From: Massilia sp. Root133
Lineage (GTDB): Bacteria > Pseudomonadota > Gammaproteobacteria > Burkholderiales > Burkholderiaceae_D
Assembly: GCF_001426525.1 (NCBI RefSeq)
Contig: NZ_LMEW01000008.1
Location: 99,260-163,259, forward strand
Direction of reading: 5' to 3'
DNA: 64,000 nt
Part shown: positions 45,154 to 53,250 of the stretch, piece after piece
Numbering within the stretch: position 1 is the stretch's first letter
Layout: every line of letters begins with the position of its first letter
Notes under the pieces: model-generated
Databases searched by the model: none
What the model saw: the letters and a program-made list of their open reading frames with translations, nothing else
Told to the model about the DNA's origin: nothing
Made by a program: the position numbers and the translations under genes

Positions 45154-45834
45154 TTAGTGTTGTATGGCGCCGCCGGACAGGCTGACCCGGTCGCCGGTGC
45201 GGAAATCCGGCGTCGTCTGCTGGGTCACGACCTGCGTGCTGCCATCGTCCATGCGCAGGGTGACGCGGTAGACGCGGTCGGGCGAGGAACCCGTCGTGCC
45301 GCCGGAGCTGCTGCCCATGGCGGCGCTGGCGCTGGTATCGCCTTCGGTGGCGGCGCTGCTCGACCGGGGCATGACTTCGATGGCGGCGACGGTGGCGTTC
45401 GGGCTCATGCTGGACGCGGACGTGCCGCCGCCCGACGCGCCGTAGCTGCTCTGGCTGCCGCCGGTCATGCCGCTGCCGGTGGTGGCGCCCTGGTCCTGCA
45501 TCATGCCGGAAGTGCCTTGCGAGCCGGACGTGTCGTACCCGCTCGAGCTGCCCGCGGCGCCGGCGCTGCCGGAGGAACCGGACGAACCGGAGGAGCCGGA
45601 GGAACCGCTGCCGCCACCCCAGCTGCCCGATCCTTGCGATCCGGTGCCGCCGCCGGTGCCCGACATGCCGCCGCTGGTCGACGTGCCTGTGGCCGTGCCG
45701 CTGCTGCCTGTCTCGCCGGCGCCGCCGCTGCTGCCGCTGCTGCCCATGCCGCCGCGCCAGGAACTGCACGCGGACAGCCCGACTGCCAGCGCCAGCAAGC
45801 CCGCCAGGAAGACGCTCTGGTGTTTTTGCTTCAT
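45154..45834 (-). CDS. Gly/Ser-rich lipoprotein with SlyB-like C-terminus
   Basis: 226 residues from ATG 45834 (site AGAAGGAGTTGATC). Lipobox VGLSAC is followed by about 130 residues of GSSG/SGG low-complexity sequence and a structured end, VYRVTLRMDDGSTQVVTQQTT...FRTGDRVSLSGG, which looks like the C-terminal strand pair of SlyB/Pcp outer-membrane lipoproteins. An upstream in-frame start at 45927 gives a non-signal extension and is rejected. Function unknown; perhaps an envelope-stress or surface-layer lipoprotein. Confidence 0.75.
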   Translation of the reverse strand: MKQKHQSVFLAGLLALAVGLSACSSWRGGMGSSGSSGGAGETGSSGTATGTSTSGGMSGTGGGTGSQGSGSWGGGSGSSGSSGSSGSSGSAGAAGSSSGYDTSGSQGTSGMMQDQGATTGSGMTGGSQSSYGASGGGTSASSMSPNATVAAIEVMPRSSSAATEGDTSASAAMGSSSGGTTGSSPDRVYRVTLRMDDGSTQVVTQQTTPDFRTGDRVSLSGGAIQH

Positions 45835-45975
45835 GATCAACTCCTTCTGATGGGATAGTGTCAGGTTAGATGAGTGACGATGCCGCGTGCCACTTTGGTA
45901 AGAGGCGTGTTCGGTATCGGCGTTCAAACTGCCTGTCGTTGAACATGAGCCACGTCAAAGTCGTGGCGCGCCGGC

Positions 45976-46377
45976 TCAGCGTCCGGCGTCGACCGTGGCG
46001 CGCGCTGCCAGCAGGGCCATCACGCTGCCCGCCACGATGGCGGCGCTGACGTCGACGGCCCAGTCGCGCACGCTGGCGCCGCGGTAGGGAAAGAAACTCT
46101 GTACGTACTCGTCGCCCGCGCCCATCGCCGCGACCGCCAGCACGGCCTTGCAGGCGCGTGCGAGCGGCGTGCCGCGGCTGCCGCTGAACCACAGCGCGGC
46201 CAGCACGGCATAGGCGATCGAGTGCAGGACCGCTCCCGGTGCGTAGGCAGCGATGTCGGCGCGGGCGCCTGGAACGTTACCGACCGTAATGATGGTCACG
46301 TACACCAGGACGGCTCCTGCAAGGCACAGCAGGCGCACGCGCGGATTCTGCAGGAAGGTGAATAGAGGCATCGTCAT
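45976..46377 (-). CDS. VanZ-family membrane protein
   Basis: 133 residues, four hydrophobic segments. Conserved VanZ features: GNVPGARADIAAYAPGAVLHSIAYAVLAALWF and the acidic DEYVQSFFPYRGASVRDWAVDVSAA (D/E-x-xQ...R..s..D) block. Biochemical role of the family is unclear (teicoplanin tolerance in Gram-positives). ATG at 46377 or 46371; no strong ribosome site. Confidence 0.82.
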   Translation of the reverse strand: MTMPLFTFLQNPRVRLLCLAGAVLVYVTIITVGNVPGARADIAAYAPGAVLHSIAYAVLAALWFSGSRGTPLARACKAVLAVAAMGAGDEYVQSFFPYRGASVRDWAVDVSAAIVAGSVMALLAARATVDAGR

Positions 46378-46420
46378 GGCAAGGCAGCTCGAAAAAAAAC
46401 GCTCACCTTACCATGCTCGT

Positions 46421-46434
46421 TGTGCACGTGCACA
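46421..46434. promoter_or_regulatory. Perfect palindrome upstream of vanZ
   Basis: TGTGCACGTGCACA is a perfect 14-base palindrome 44 bases ahead of the VanZ start and followed by a related word, GACACGTGTAC. Could be an operator; no partner known. Confidence 0.35.
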
Positions 46435-46451
46435 TGACACGTGTACAGGCC

Positions 46452-46775
46452 TCAGATCGTGAGGGCGGGCGCGCCGTTCGGGTAGTGGGCGTCGAAACAG
46501 CTGGCGCAGTCGGCGCAGAACAGGTGGGCCACGCGCACCGAGGATTGGCGCAGGACCAGTTTCAGGTGGCCGCTCTGGCATTTCGGACAAATCTCCCGGA
46601 CGCTGCCGAAAGTCAGTACGTCAAGAGGTTGCCCTTCATCGTCGAGGTGGTCGATGACCATGCGCGGATTGAGCTCGCTGAGAACCAGACAGTCTTCCGG
46701 TTCCGCATGGCGGCGGCGCGATGGTTCGGGGTCCTGCTGGGGTGGCGACATCGTCTCAGGTACAGGTAAAGTCAT
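46452..46775 (-). CDS. Small zinc-ribbon protein of unknown function
   Basis: 107 residues from ATG 46775 (strong AAGGAG site). A Pro/acidic N-terminal half is followed by a zinc ribbon: ICPKCQSGHLK, 16-18 residues, then LFCADCASCFDAHY (two CxxC pairs). The frame is open farther upstream, but ribosome site and composition favour 46775. I do not recognise a named family. It probably binds zinc and possibly nucleic acid or protein. Confidence 0.75.
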   Translation of the reverse strand: MTLPVPETMSPPQQDPEPSRRRHAEPEDCLVLSELNPRMVIDHLDDEGQPLDVLTFGSVREICPKCQSGHLKLVLRQSSVRVAHLFCADCASCFDAHYPNGAPALTI

Positions 46776-46925
46776 TGGACCGGCTCCTTGGAATAGTCTT
46801 GTCCCCACGCGACTGGAAAAATCGCGAGGCGCGAATTTCATCATAGCGGAAACCTGAGATGGTTCAAGTACGACAACAAAAGAATTGTGCAGTGCGTGGC
46901 GAACACAACAACAAGGATACGGAAC

Positions 46926-47054
46926 AAAAAAAAATGCCCGCCAACGGAGGACGGGCACAACCCAAGATCGGGCCAAGAGACGCAGAATCCGGTGCGGTGT
47001 GCCGCGAGCGGCACACCTTCTGCGATCACGCATATCGGTTGCGTGTATGCAGAT
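46926..47054 (-). ncRNA. Predicted structured small RNA with Rho-independent terminator
   Basis: On the minus strand a TATACT box (47061-47066) precedes a long stem: CGCAGAA/TTCTGCG outer arms (46981-46987 with 47018-47024) and a perfect nine-base inner stem GGTGTGCCG/CGGCACACC (46996-47004 with 47009-47017). It ends in an eight-base terminator hairpin (46935-46957) followed by nine U residues (46926-46934). No plausible ORF occupies it. The 5' end is estimated from the -10 box; a -35 box is not evident. No Rfam family recognised. Confidence 0.6.
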
Positions 47055-47160
47055 GAACTCAGTATAAAGACACAATGTGAAAGGACCATGACACATCTCA
47101 AGAGTGCGCCGGTTTGTGCCGGAACGTTTTCGGATGGGGCTGGTCACGTCGCGTGACGCT

Positions 47161-47222
47161 AAAAAAAAAGCCCGCTGTTAGCGGGCTTCAAACTATTTTC
47201 TTGGAGGAGAATAGTGGAGACA
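47161..47222 (-). ncRNA. Predicted ~60-nt RNA with CUCCUCC motif and Rho-independent terminator
   Basis: Minus-strand transcript ends in a perfect hairpin, GCCCGCT-aac-AGCGGGC (47170-47186), plus nine U residues. Just upstream is a second stem-loop (arms around 47192-47200 and 47207-47215) exposing CUCCUCC, complementary to a ribosome-binding sequence. A CATAAT box at 47229-47234 could start transcription near 47222. Alternatively this is simply the 3' end of the SDR gene at 47309. Motif resembles CU-rich-loop small RNAs. Confidence 0.5.
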
Positions 47223-47308
47223 GGTGCCATTATGTTGCGGTGCGATATATGTGTCCAATGATGAATTCGGATACCTGTCATTACCCCGGGTGATAATGGT
47301 TCATCTCG

Positions 47309-48076
47309 CTATTCATTCTTGACGGGCACCGTGTAATTCAGCGCCATGCGGCCGCCATCCGCATACAGCGTCTGGCCCGTCATGTACGACGCATCGTCGC
47401 TGGCGAGGAACGCGGCGATGGCGGCGATTTCTTCCGGCACGCCGCAGCGGCCCAGCGGCGTGCGCGACAGGATCGTGTGGCGCGCCTCCGGGCTGCCCAG
47501 CACGGCCTGCTTCGCCAGTTCCGTCAGGATCGTGCCCGGGCCGATCGCATTGACCCGGATGCCGTGCTGGGCCAGGCTGATGGCCATCACGCGCGTGAGC
47601 TGGTTGACGCCGCCCTTGGACACGACGTAAGGGATCTGGTTGGGAATCGTCAGTTCCGCGTTCACGCTCGACATGTTGATGATGCAACCCGACTGCCGTT
47701 TGACCATGTCGCGCGCGACGCCCTGGCTGCACAGGAACATGGACTTCAGATTGATGCGCAGGACGCGGTCGAAATCCTCCTCGTCGAGGTCGAGGAAATC
47801 GGCGGCATGCGTGACGCCGGCATTGTTGACGAGGATGTCGACGTGGCCGAACGCGGTCAGCGTGGCGGCGACCATCGCGTCGACTTCGGATTTGATGCTC
47901 ACGTCCGCCTGGAAGAAGCGGGCAGTGTCGCCCAGCGCCTCGGCCGCGGCCGCGCCTTCGGGCCGCACGTCGACGAGCATCACGCGCGCGCCCTCGCGCA
48001 CGAGGCGTTCGGCGCACGCCAGGCCGATGCCCTGGCTGGCGCCGGTGACGATGGCGGTTTTCTGGGTGAGTTTCAT
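47309..48076 (-). CDS. SDR-family oxidoreductase
   Basis: A 255-residue classical short-chain dehydrogenase: VTGASQGIGLACA, Asp in VMLVDVRPEG (NAD preference), NNAGVTHAADF, INMSSVNAEL and active site YVVSKGG. Resembles general polyol/3-oxoacyl dehydrogenases; substrate unknown. Terminator hairpins lie downstream on the same strand. Not obviously linked to neighbours. Confidence 0.88.
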   Translation of the reverse strand: MKLTQKTAIVTGASQGIGLACAERLVREGARVMLVDVRPEGAAAAEALGDTARFFQADVSIKSEVDAMVAATLTAFGHVDILVNNAGVTHAADFLDLDEEDFDRVLRINLKSMFLCSQGVARDMVKRQSGCIINMSSVNAELTIPNQIPYVVSKGGVNQLTRVMAISLAQHGIRVNAIGPGTILTELAKQAVLGSPEARHTILSRTPLGRCGVPEEIAAIAAFLASDDASYMTGQTLYADGGRMALNYTVPVKNE

Positions 48077-48124
48077 GGATGTCCTCGCTGCTGCAATGAA
48101 AAGCCGCCATTGTAGCGGGCCCCG

Positions 48125-48934
48125 TCAATCGCTCCAGTCGCCGGAGGCGCCGCCGCCGTCGAAGCTGCCGCCGTCACCGGAGAAGTCGCTGCTGCTGTCC
48201 GAGCTGCTGCTGTCGTCGTTGCTGAAGGCGAAGGCAGGGGCGCTGTCGACGTATGTCGTGTCGCGTGGCGCGCGGCGGACCGGTCGTGACGTGCGGCGGG
48301 AACGCCTGTCGGCACGGATCACGATGAACGCCACGATGATGACAATGAGCCCAGCCACGGCGAAGAAGGCCAGCACGATGTAACCGGCCATCTCCGACCC
48401 GGCGCGCCGCCGCGGCGCCATGAACGACTCGTGGTCGAGCAGCACCGCGATGGCGCCCACACCCGCATGGACACCGCCGTACCAGTCCTGCTGACGGAAA
48501 TACGGCGCGATCGTGTCTTCCAGGATGCGTTTCGATTGCGCGTCCGTGAGCACGCCTTGCACGCCACGCCCGGCTTCGATGCGCAGCCGGCGCAACGCCT
48601 TCGGATTGTCCTTCGCGACGATCAGTAGCACGCCATCATCGATGCCGGCGCGCCCGAGCTTCCATGTGTCGGCCACGCGGATGCCGTACTGCTCGATCGC
48701 TTCCGGTTCGGTGGACGCCACGATCAGCACGGCGATCTGACTGCCCGTCTTCGTTTCGTAGTAGGCCAGCGCGCTTTCCAGTTGCTGGCGCTGAACCGGC
48801 GTCAGCATGCCGACCTCGTCGGTGACGCGCGTCCGCAGCGGCGGGACCGGTTTGAACGGCGCTTGTGCGCGGGCATGACAGGCCAGCAGAAAGAGCAGCA
48901 TCCAGACCCACAGCAAGCGCGGCAGAGCATTCAT
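48125..48934 (-). CDS. TPM-domain (YgcG-type) membrane-anchored protein, paralogue 2
   Basis: 269 residues: signal peptide (MNALPRLLWVWMLLFLLACHARA), TPM domain (VTDEVGMLTPVQRQQLESALAYYETKTGSQIAVL...GRGVQGVLTDAQSKRILEDTI), one membrane span near residue 190-212 and a Ser/Asp/Gly-rich cytoplasmic tail ending GGASGDWSD. Starts with the same nine residues as the paralogue at 49485, showing a local duplication. Possibly envelope or photosystem-like repair function by analogy; unknown. Confidence 0.85.
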   Translation of the reverse strand: MNALPRLLWVWMLLFLLACHARAQAPFKPVPPLRTRVTDEVGMLTPVQRQQLESALAYYETKTGSQIAVLIVASTEPEAIEQYGIRVADTWKLGRAGIDDGVLLIVAKDNPKALRRLRIEAGRGVQGVLTDAQSKRILEDTIAPYFRQQDWYGGVHAGVGAIAVLLDHESFMAPRRRAGSEMAGYIVLAFFAVAGLIVIIVAFIVIRADRRSRRTSRPVRRAPRDTTYVDSAPAFAFSNDDSSSSDSSSDFSGDGGSFDGGGASGDWSD

Positions 48935-48975
48935 CGCATGGCCTCGTTCAACGACGTCGACGGGCCGCGACTCGA

Positions 48976-49485
48976 TCAAAGCATCACGGGCCGATCCGGC
49001 AATTCATTCGGCCGCGCACCCCCGGACGGGAAATGCTGGCGCAGCAGCTGGTTCACCTGGGCGATCGCGGCCAGGGTCGCCGCGTGGAACTCGCCGCTGG
49101 CAAAGCCGCGCGTCATCGTGTCGCACACGCCTTGCCACGTGGCCGCGTCGATCTTGCGGTCGATGCCCCGGTCGGCAATGATATCGACCTTCCGGTCCGC
49201 AAGATTTACGTAGATCAACACTCCGCAGTTGTCTTCGGTATCCCAGATGCCGTAGTCGGCGAAGAGGGCGATGGCGCGCTGGCGGGTCGTCACGCCGGCC
49301 CACGCGAGCGACAGCGGCATGCCTTTTTCGACGATCAGCCGCACTTCGCCGCGGTGCGTCTGTTCGCCCGCCGTGATGGCTTCCGTGATCGCCGTGAGCG
49401 CTTCCGGCGGGAACGCGCGCTCGGCTTCGTTGCGCGTGCTGAGCAGGTGGCGCAGGGCGCGCCGCAGGCGGTTCGGTTCTTCCAT
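48976..49485 (-). CDS. TPM-domain protein without signal peptide
   Basis: 169 residues starting at ATG 49485, which overlaps the TGA of the upstream TPM gene (TGATG). Contains one TPM domain (EAITAGEQTHRGEVRLIVEK...ALFADYGIWDTEDNCGVLIYVNLADRKVDIIADRGID). It lacks export signal and membrane span, so it would stay in the cytoplasm, unlike its two neighbours. Companion of LemA and YgcG-type proteins. Confidence 0.82.
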   Translation of the reverse strand: MEEPNRLRRALRHLLSTRNEAERAFPPEALTAITEAITAGEQTHRGEVRLIVEKGMPLSLAWAGVTTRQRAIALFADYGIWDTEDNCGVLIYVNLADRKVDIIADRGIDRKIDAATWQGVCDTMTRGFASGEFHAATLAAIAQVNQLLRQHFPSGGARPNELPDRPVML

Positions 49486-50339
49486 CACCAGTCTCCCGAG
49501 GCGCCGCCGCCGTCGAAGCTGCCGCCACCACCGCCCGAAAAGCCGCCGCCGCCCCCGTCGGAAAAGCCGCCAGAAAAACCGCCGCCGCCGCGCCAGCGGT
49601 CGTTGTCGTGCTGGTTGGCCGCGTTGGCGAGGATGTTGCCGAGGATGAAGCCGGTGGTGCCGCTGCCCCAGCCGGCGCCATAGCGGCCCGGCTGCGCGAG
49701 GCGCGTGCGGCGCGGGCGGAACACCGAGCGCAGGACGGTGATGCCGACGAGGATCAGGAAGATGCTGACGACGACGTTGGGGCCGTCATCCACCTGTTGT
49801 TGCGCGGTCGGCTGCGCCTGCGGTGCCGGGAACTTTTCCTGGTTCAGCAGGGTGGCGATGGCGCCCACGCCCGCGACGAGGCCGCCGTACCAGTCCTGCT
49901 GGCGGAAGTGCGGGGCGATCGTGTCTTCCAGAATGCGCTTCGATTGCGCATCCGTGAGGACGCCCTGCACGCCGCGCCCGGCCTCGATGCGCAGGCGGCG
50001 CAGCGCCTTCGGATTGTCTTTCGCGACGACCAGCAGCACGCCGTCGTCGACGCCCTTGCGTCCGAGCTTCCATTCGTCGGCCACGCGGATGCTGTACTGC
50101 TCGATGGCTTCCGGTTCCGTCGAGGAGATCAGCAGCACGGCGATCTGGCTGCCCGTCTTGGCCTCGTAGTCGGCCAGTACGCCTTCCAGTTTCTGGCGCT
50201 GGTCCGGCGTCAGCATGCCGATCTCGTCGGTGACGCGCGCGCGCAGCGCCGGCACCGGCTTGAACTGCTGGGCGTGCGCCTGGGAAGCCAGCAGCAAGGT
50301 CAGCATCCAGGCCCACAGCAACCGCGGCAGGGCGTTCAT
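49485..50339 (-). CDS. TPM-domain (YgcG-type) membrane-anchored protein, paralogue 1
   Basis: 284 residues: signal peptide (MNALPRLLWAWMLTLLLASQAHA), TPM domain nearly identical in layout to the 48125 copy, a membrane segment (VVVSIFLILVGITVLRSVF) and a Gly-rich tail (GGGGFSGGGGGSFDGG) ending GGASGDW. It starts nine bases after the lemA stop. LemA-TPM pairs are common in proteobacteria and are thought to act together at the membrane. Confidence 0.88.
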   Translation of the reverse strand: MNALPRLLWAWMLTLLLASQAHAQQFKPVPALRARVTDEIGMLTPDQRQKLEGVLADYEAKTGSQIAVLLISSTEPEAIEQYSIRVADEWKLGRKGVDDGVLLVVAKDNPKALRRLRIEAGRGVQGVLTDAQSKRILEDTIAPHFRQQDWYGGLVAGVGAIATLLNQEKFPAPQAQPTAQQQVDDGPNVVVSIFLILVGITVLRSVFRPRRTRLAQPGRYGAGWGSGTTGFILGNILANAANQHDNDRWRGGGGFSGGFSDGGGGGFSGGGGGSFDGGGASGDW

Positions 50340-50348
50340 GGCATGGCC

Positions 50349-50960
50349 TTATTTGCCGAAGTTGACGGTCGGCGCCGTCGAAATGGCCTTCTCGTTCTCG
50401 ACCGTGAACGACGGCTTGGCCTGGTAGCCGAACATCATGGCGGTCAGGTTGGTCGGGAAGCTGCGGACGGTGACGTTATAGTCCTGCACGGCTGCGATAT
50501 AGCGCTGGCGGGCCACCGTGATGCGGTTCTCCGTGCCTTCCAGCTGCGATTGCAGGTCGCGGAAGCTGGCGTCGGCCTTGAGCTGCGGATAGTTCTCCGA
50601 CACGGCCATCAGGCGCGACAGCGCGCTCGACAGCTCACCCTGCACCTGCTGGAATTTCTGGAAGGCTTCCGGGTTGTTCAAGACTTCCGGCGTGATCTGG
50701 AAACTGGTCGCGGCCGCGCGCGCCCGCGTGACGGCTTCCAGCGTATCCTTCTCGTGCGTCGCATAGCCCTTGACCGTGTTCACCAGGTTGGGGATCAGGT
50801 CGGCGCGGCGCTGATACTGGTTGACGACCTCGGCCCAGGCAGCCTTGGTGGCCTCGTCCTTGGCCTGGAACTGGTTGTAGCCGCAGCCCGACAGCAGCGT
50901 GGCGGCCAGTACGGCGGCCAGCACCATGCCGGCCCAGCGCGTGAACAGGGAAGGTTTCAT
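50349..50960 (-). CDS. lemA: LemA-family lipoprotein
   Basis: 203 residues from ATG 50960. Lipobox LLSGC; four-helix LemA domain with WAEVVNQYQRRADLIPNLVNTVKGYATHEK, VSENYPQLKADASFRDLQSQLEGTENRI and YNVTVRSFPTNL. An upstream start at 51038 would push the lipobox inward and is rejected. First gene of a four-gene minus-strand operon with three TPM proteins. Confidence 0.93.
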   Translation of the reverse strand: MKPSLFTRWAGMVLAAVLAATLLSGCGYNQFQAKDEATKAAWAEVVNQYQRRADLIPNLVNTVKGYATHEKDTLEAVTRARAAATSFQITPEVLNNPEAFQKFQQVQGELSSALSRLMAVSENYPQLKADASFRDLQSQLEGTENRITVARQRYIAAVQDYNVTVRSFPTNLTAMMFGYQAKPSFTVENEKAISTAPTVNFGK

Positions 50961-51080
50961 CTGACGTCCCGTAACTAGTTGTCGAATGGCCAAAATATAA
51001 CCGAAATGCCACAGTGATGGCGAGACAAACGGGCGCAAGGCTACAATAGAGGGTTTGCAATCAGATCAGAGAGGCCGCCC

Positions 51081-51902
51081 ATGAACTTCATCGACAAACT
51101 GAACGCCGCCTGGAAGCGCAACGATTCCCTGCTGTGCGTGGGACTCGACCCGGACACGGCCCGCTTCCCCGCACACCTGCGCGATCGCCCGGACGGCATC
51201 GTGGAGTTCTGCAAGGCCATCATCGACGCGACCGCCGACCTGGCCTGCGCCTTCAAGCCGCAGATCGCCTATTTCGCCGCGCTCGGCGCGGAAGACCAGC
51301 TGGAAGCCATCTGCAACTATCTGCGCGCGACCTACCCCCATATCCCGCTGATCCTGGACGCCAAGCGCGGCGACATCGGCGCGACCGCGCACCAGTACGC
51401 GCGCGAAGCGTTCGACCGCTATGGCGCCGATGCCGTCACCGTGAACCCGTACATGGGCTTCGACTCGGTCGAACCGTACATGGCGTGGAAGGACCGCGGC
51501 GTGATCGTCCTGTGCCGCACGTCGAACGCGGGCGGCTCCGACCTGCAATTCCTCGACGTGGGCGGCCAGCCGCTGTACCAGCACGTGGCGCGCCTCGTCG
51601 CGGAAAAGTGGAACAGGAACGGCCAGTGCGCCCTCGTCGTGGGCGCCACGTTCCCGGAAGAACTGGCGCAGGTGCGCGCCATCGTCGGCGACATGCCGCT
51701 GCTCGTGCCCGGCATCGGCGCGCAGGGCGGCGACATCGAGGCGACCGTCAAGTCGGGTCGCACGGCCGCCGGCGCGGGCATGATGATCAATTCATCGCGC
51801 GCCATCATCTACGCGCAGCCGCAGGGCGGCGAAGACTTCGCCGCGGCCGCGCGCCGCGTGGCGACCGAAACGCGTGACGCCATCAACGCGCATCGCGGTT
51901 AA
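51081..51902 (+). CDS. pyrF: Orotidine 5'-phosphate decarboxylase
   Basis: A 273-residue OMP decarboxylase of the longer (type 2) class; the catalytic Asp-Lys-Asp array lies in [31 protein letters not shown] and the phosphate-binding end [17 protein letters not shown] are present. Last step of UMP synthesis. Single gene, AGAGAGG site before the ATG; a nested palindrome follows the stop. Confidence 0.95.
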   Translation: MNFIDKLNAAWKRNDSLLCVGLDPDTARFPAHLRDRPDGIVEFCKAIIDATADLACAFKPQIAYFAALGAEDQLEAICNYLRATYPHIPLILDAKRGDIGATAHQYAREAFDRYGADAVTVNPYMGFDSVEPYMAWKDRGVIVLCRTSNAGGSDLQFLDVGGQPLYQHVARLVAEKWNRNGQCALVVGATFPEELAQVRAIVGDMPLLVPGIGAQGGDIEATVKSGRTAAGAGMMINSSRAIIYAQPQGGEDFAAAARRVATETRDAINAHRG

Positions 51903-51914
51903 GAATCCCTCCCA

Positions 51915-51990
51915 GTAGGGTGGCACCCCTGTGCCCACCATGCGTTAGCGCGACGCATACGTTTGGTGGGCGGAGGGCCGCCCACCCTAC
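51915..51990. repeat. Nested palindrome between pyrF and an MFS gene
   Basis: Outer arms GTAGGGTGG (51915-51923) and CCACCCTAC (51982-51990), middle arms GCCCACCA/TGGTGGGC, inner ATGCGT/ACGCAT: a cruciform-like element of the dispersed 'GTAGGGTGGGC' kind, sitting between convergent stops and probably serving as bidirectional terminator. Confidence 0.7.
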
Positions 51991-51994
51991 CGTA

Positions 51995-53209
51995 TCAGGC
52001 CGTCCCCGCGCTCCGGGCGATAGCCAGGTAGCGCATCCCGACCGCCAGCGCCGCGAAGCCCGATGCGGCGGCGACGCCCAGCGCCCAGCGCGGCCCCGCA
52101 TGGTCGGCCACCCAGCCGACGATGGGCGCGCCGATCGGCGTCGTGCCCAATGCGATGCCGAGCCGCAACGCCATCACGCGGCCGCGCATCGCGGGTTCCG
52201 TGGACAGTTGCAGCAGGCTGTTCGAGGTATTCGTGAAGGTGAGGGCGGCCACGCCCGTCAGCGCCAGCGCGGCCGCGAACCACAGGTAGCCGGGTGACAC
52301 GGCCGCCAGCGCGCAGCCGGCGCCGAACACGCCGGCACCGACGACGAGTGCGCTGAACCGGGTATGCTCGCGGCGCGCGGCGAGGAGCGCGCCGACGACG
52401 CTGCCGGCGGCCATCGTCGACGACAGCAGGCTGTAGCCCCGCGCGTCCGTGTGGAACACCGAGACGGCCATCGTGCCGATGAAGATCGGGAAGTTCAGGC
52501 CGAACGTGGCGATCAGGAACAGCATGCCCAGCAGCGCCATCAGGTCCGGCCGCTTCCATACGTAGCGCACGCCGTCCAGCATGCCGCGCCCGCCTGCGCT
52601 CCCGGGCGCGCGCGGGTGCAGCTCGTCCTTGCGCAGCCAGGCCAGCGAGCACAGGATCCCGACGTACGACAGCCCGTTGACGATGAACGCCCAGCCGGTG
52701 CCGATGCCGGCGATCAGGAGGCCGGCGGCCGCGGGGCCGATCATTCGCGCGGCGTTGAACGACGTCGAGTTCAGCGCGACCGCGTTGGGCAAGTCGGCAT
52801 CCCCGACGAGGTGCGCGACGAACGTCTGGCGCACGGGCGCGTCGAAGGCCGATGCGCAGCCGAACAGGAAGGCGAACACGTACACGTGCCACAGCGCGAC
52901 GACGCCGGTCAGCGTCATCGCACCGAGCGCGAGGGCGAGCGTGCCCATCGCGGTCTGGGTGATCATCATCAGCTTGCGCTGGTCGACGTGGTCGGCGGCC
53001 CAGCCCGTCCACGGCAGCAGAAGCAATTGCGGGCCGAACTGCAGGGCCATCACGGTGCCGACGGCCGACGCGTTGTGGTGCGTCAGTTCCGTCAGCACGA
53101 GCCAGTCCTGGGCCGTGCGTTGCATCCACGTGCCGATGTTCGAGACCAGGGCGCCGGCGGCCCAGAGGCGGTAATTAAAATTGCTTAGCGAACGGAATGC
53201 ACGGGACAT
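51995..53209 (-). CDS. MFS exporter (EntS/DHA3-like)
   Basis: 404 residues, about 12 membrane segments. SNFNYRLWAAGALVSNIGTWMQRTAQDWLVL and GWAADHVDQRKLMMITQ (motif A) are typical of the EntS/enterobactin-exporter-like branch. Starts at ATG 53209; a longer frame to 53254 overlaps the sbcB stop. A second protein of the same type is at 58942. Substrate unknown. Confidence 0.88.
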   Translation of the reverse strand: MSRAFRSLSNFNYRLWAAGALVSNIGTWMQRTAQDWLVLTELTHHNASAVGTVMALQFGPQLLLLPWTGWAADHVDQRKLMMITQTAMGTLALALGAMTLTGVVALWHVYVFAFLFGCASAFDAPVRQTFVAHLVGDADLPNAVALNSTSFNAARMIGPAAAGLLIAGIGTGWAFIVNGLSYVGILCSLAWLRKDELHPRAPGSAGGRGMLDGVRYVWKRPDLMALLGMLFLIATFGLNFPIFIGTMAVSVFHTDARGYSLLSSTMAAGSVVGALLAARREHTRFSALVVGAGVFGAGCALAAVSPGYLWFAAALALTGVAALTFTNTSNSLLQLSTEPAMRGRVMALRLGIALGTTPIGAPIVGWVADHAGPRWALGVAAASGFAALAVGMRYLAIARSAGTA

Positions 53210-53250
53210 CGGCGTGAATGGTGGACACACGGTGCCCACCGTCGCGCCGA

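Noticed and set aside
45540..45620. Tandem GGAGGAACCGGA-type DNA repeat as a possible microsatellite regulatory element
   Set aside because: It is simply the coding sequence of the Gly/Ser linker in the lipoprotein.
47231..47260. Nine-codon plus-strand ORF (MLRCDICVQ) after GGAGACAGG
   Set aside because: Too short, no downstream gene on that strand to regulate, and the area is better explained by minus-strand RNA features.
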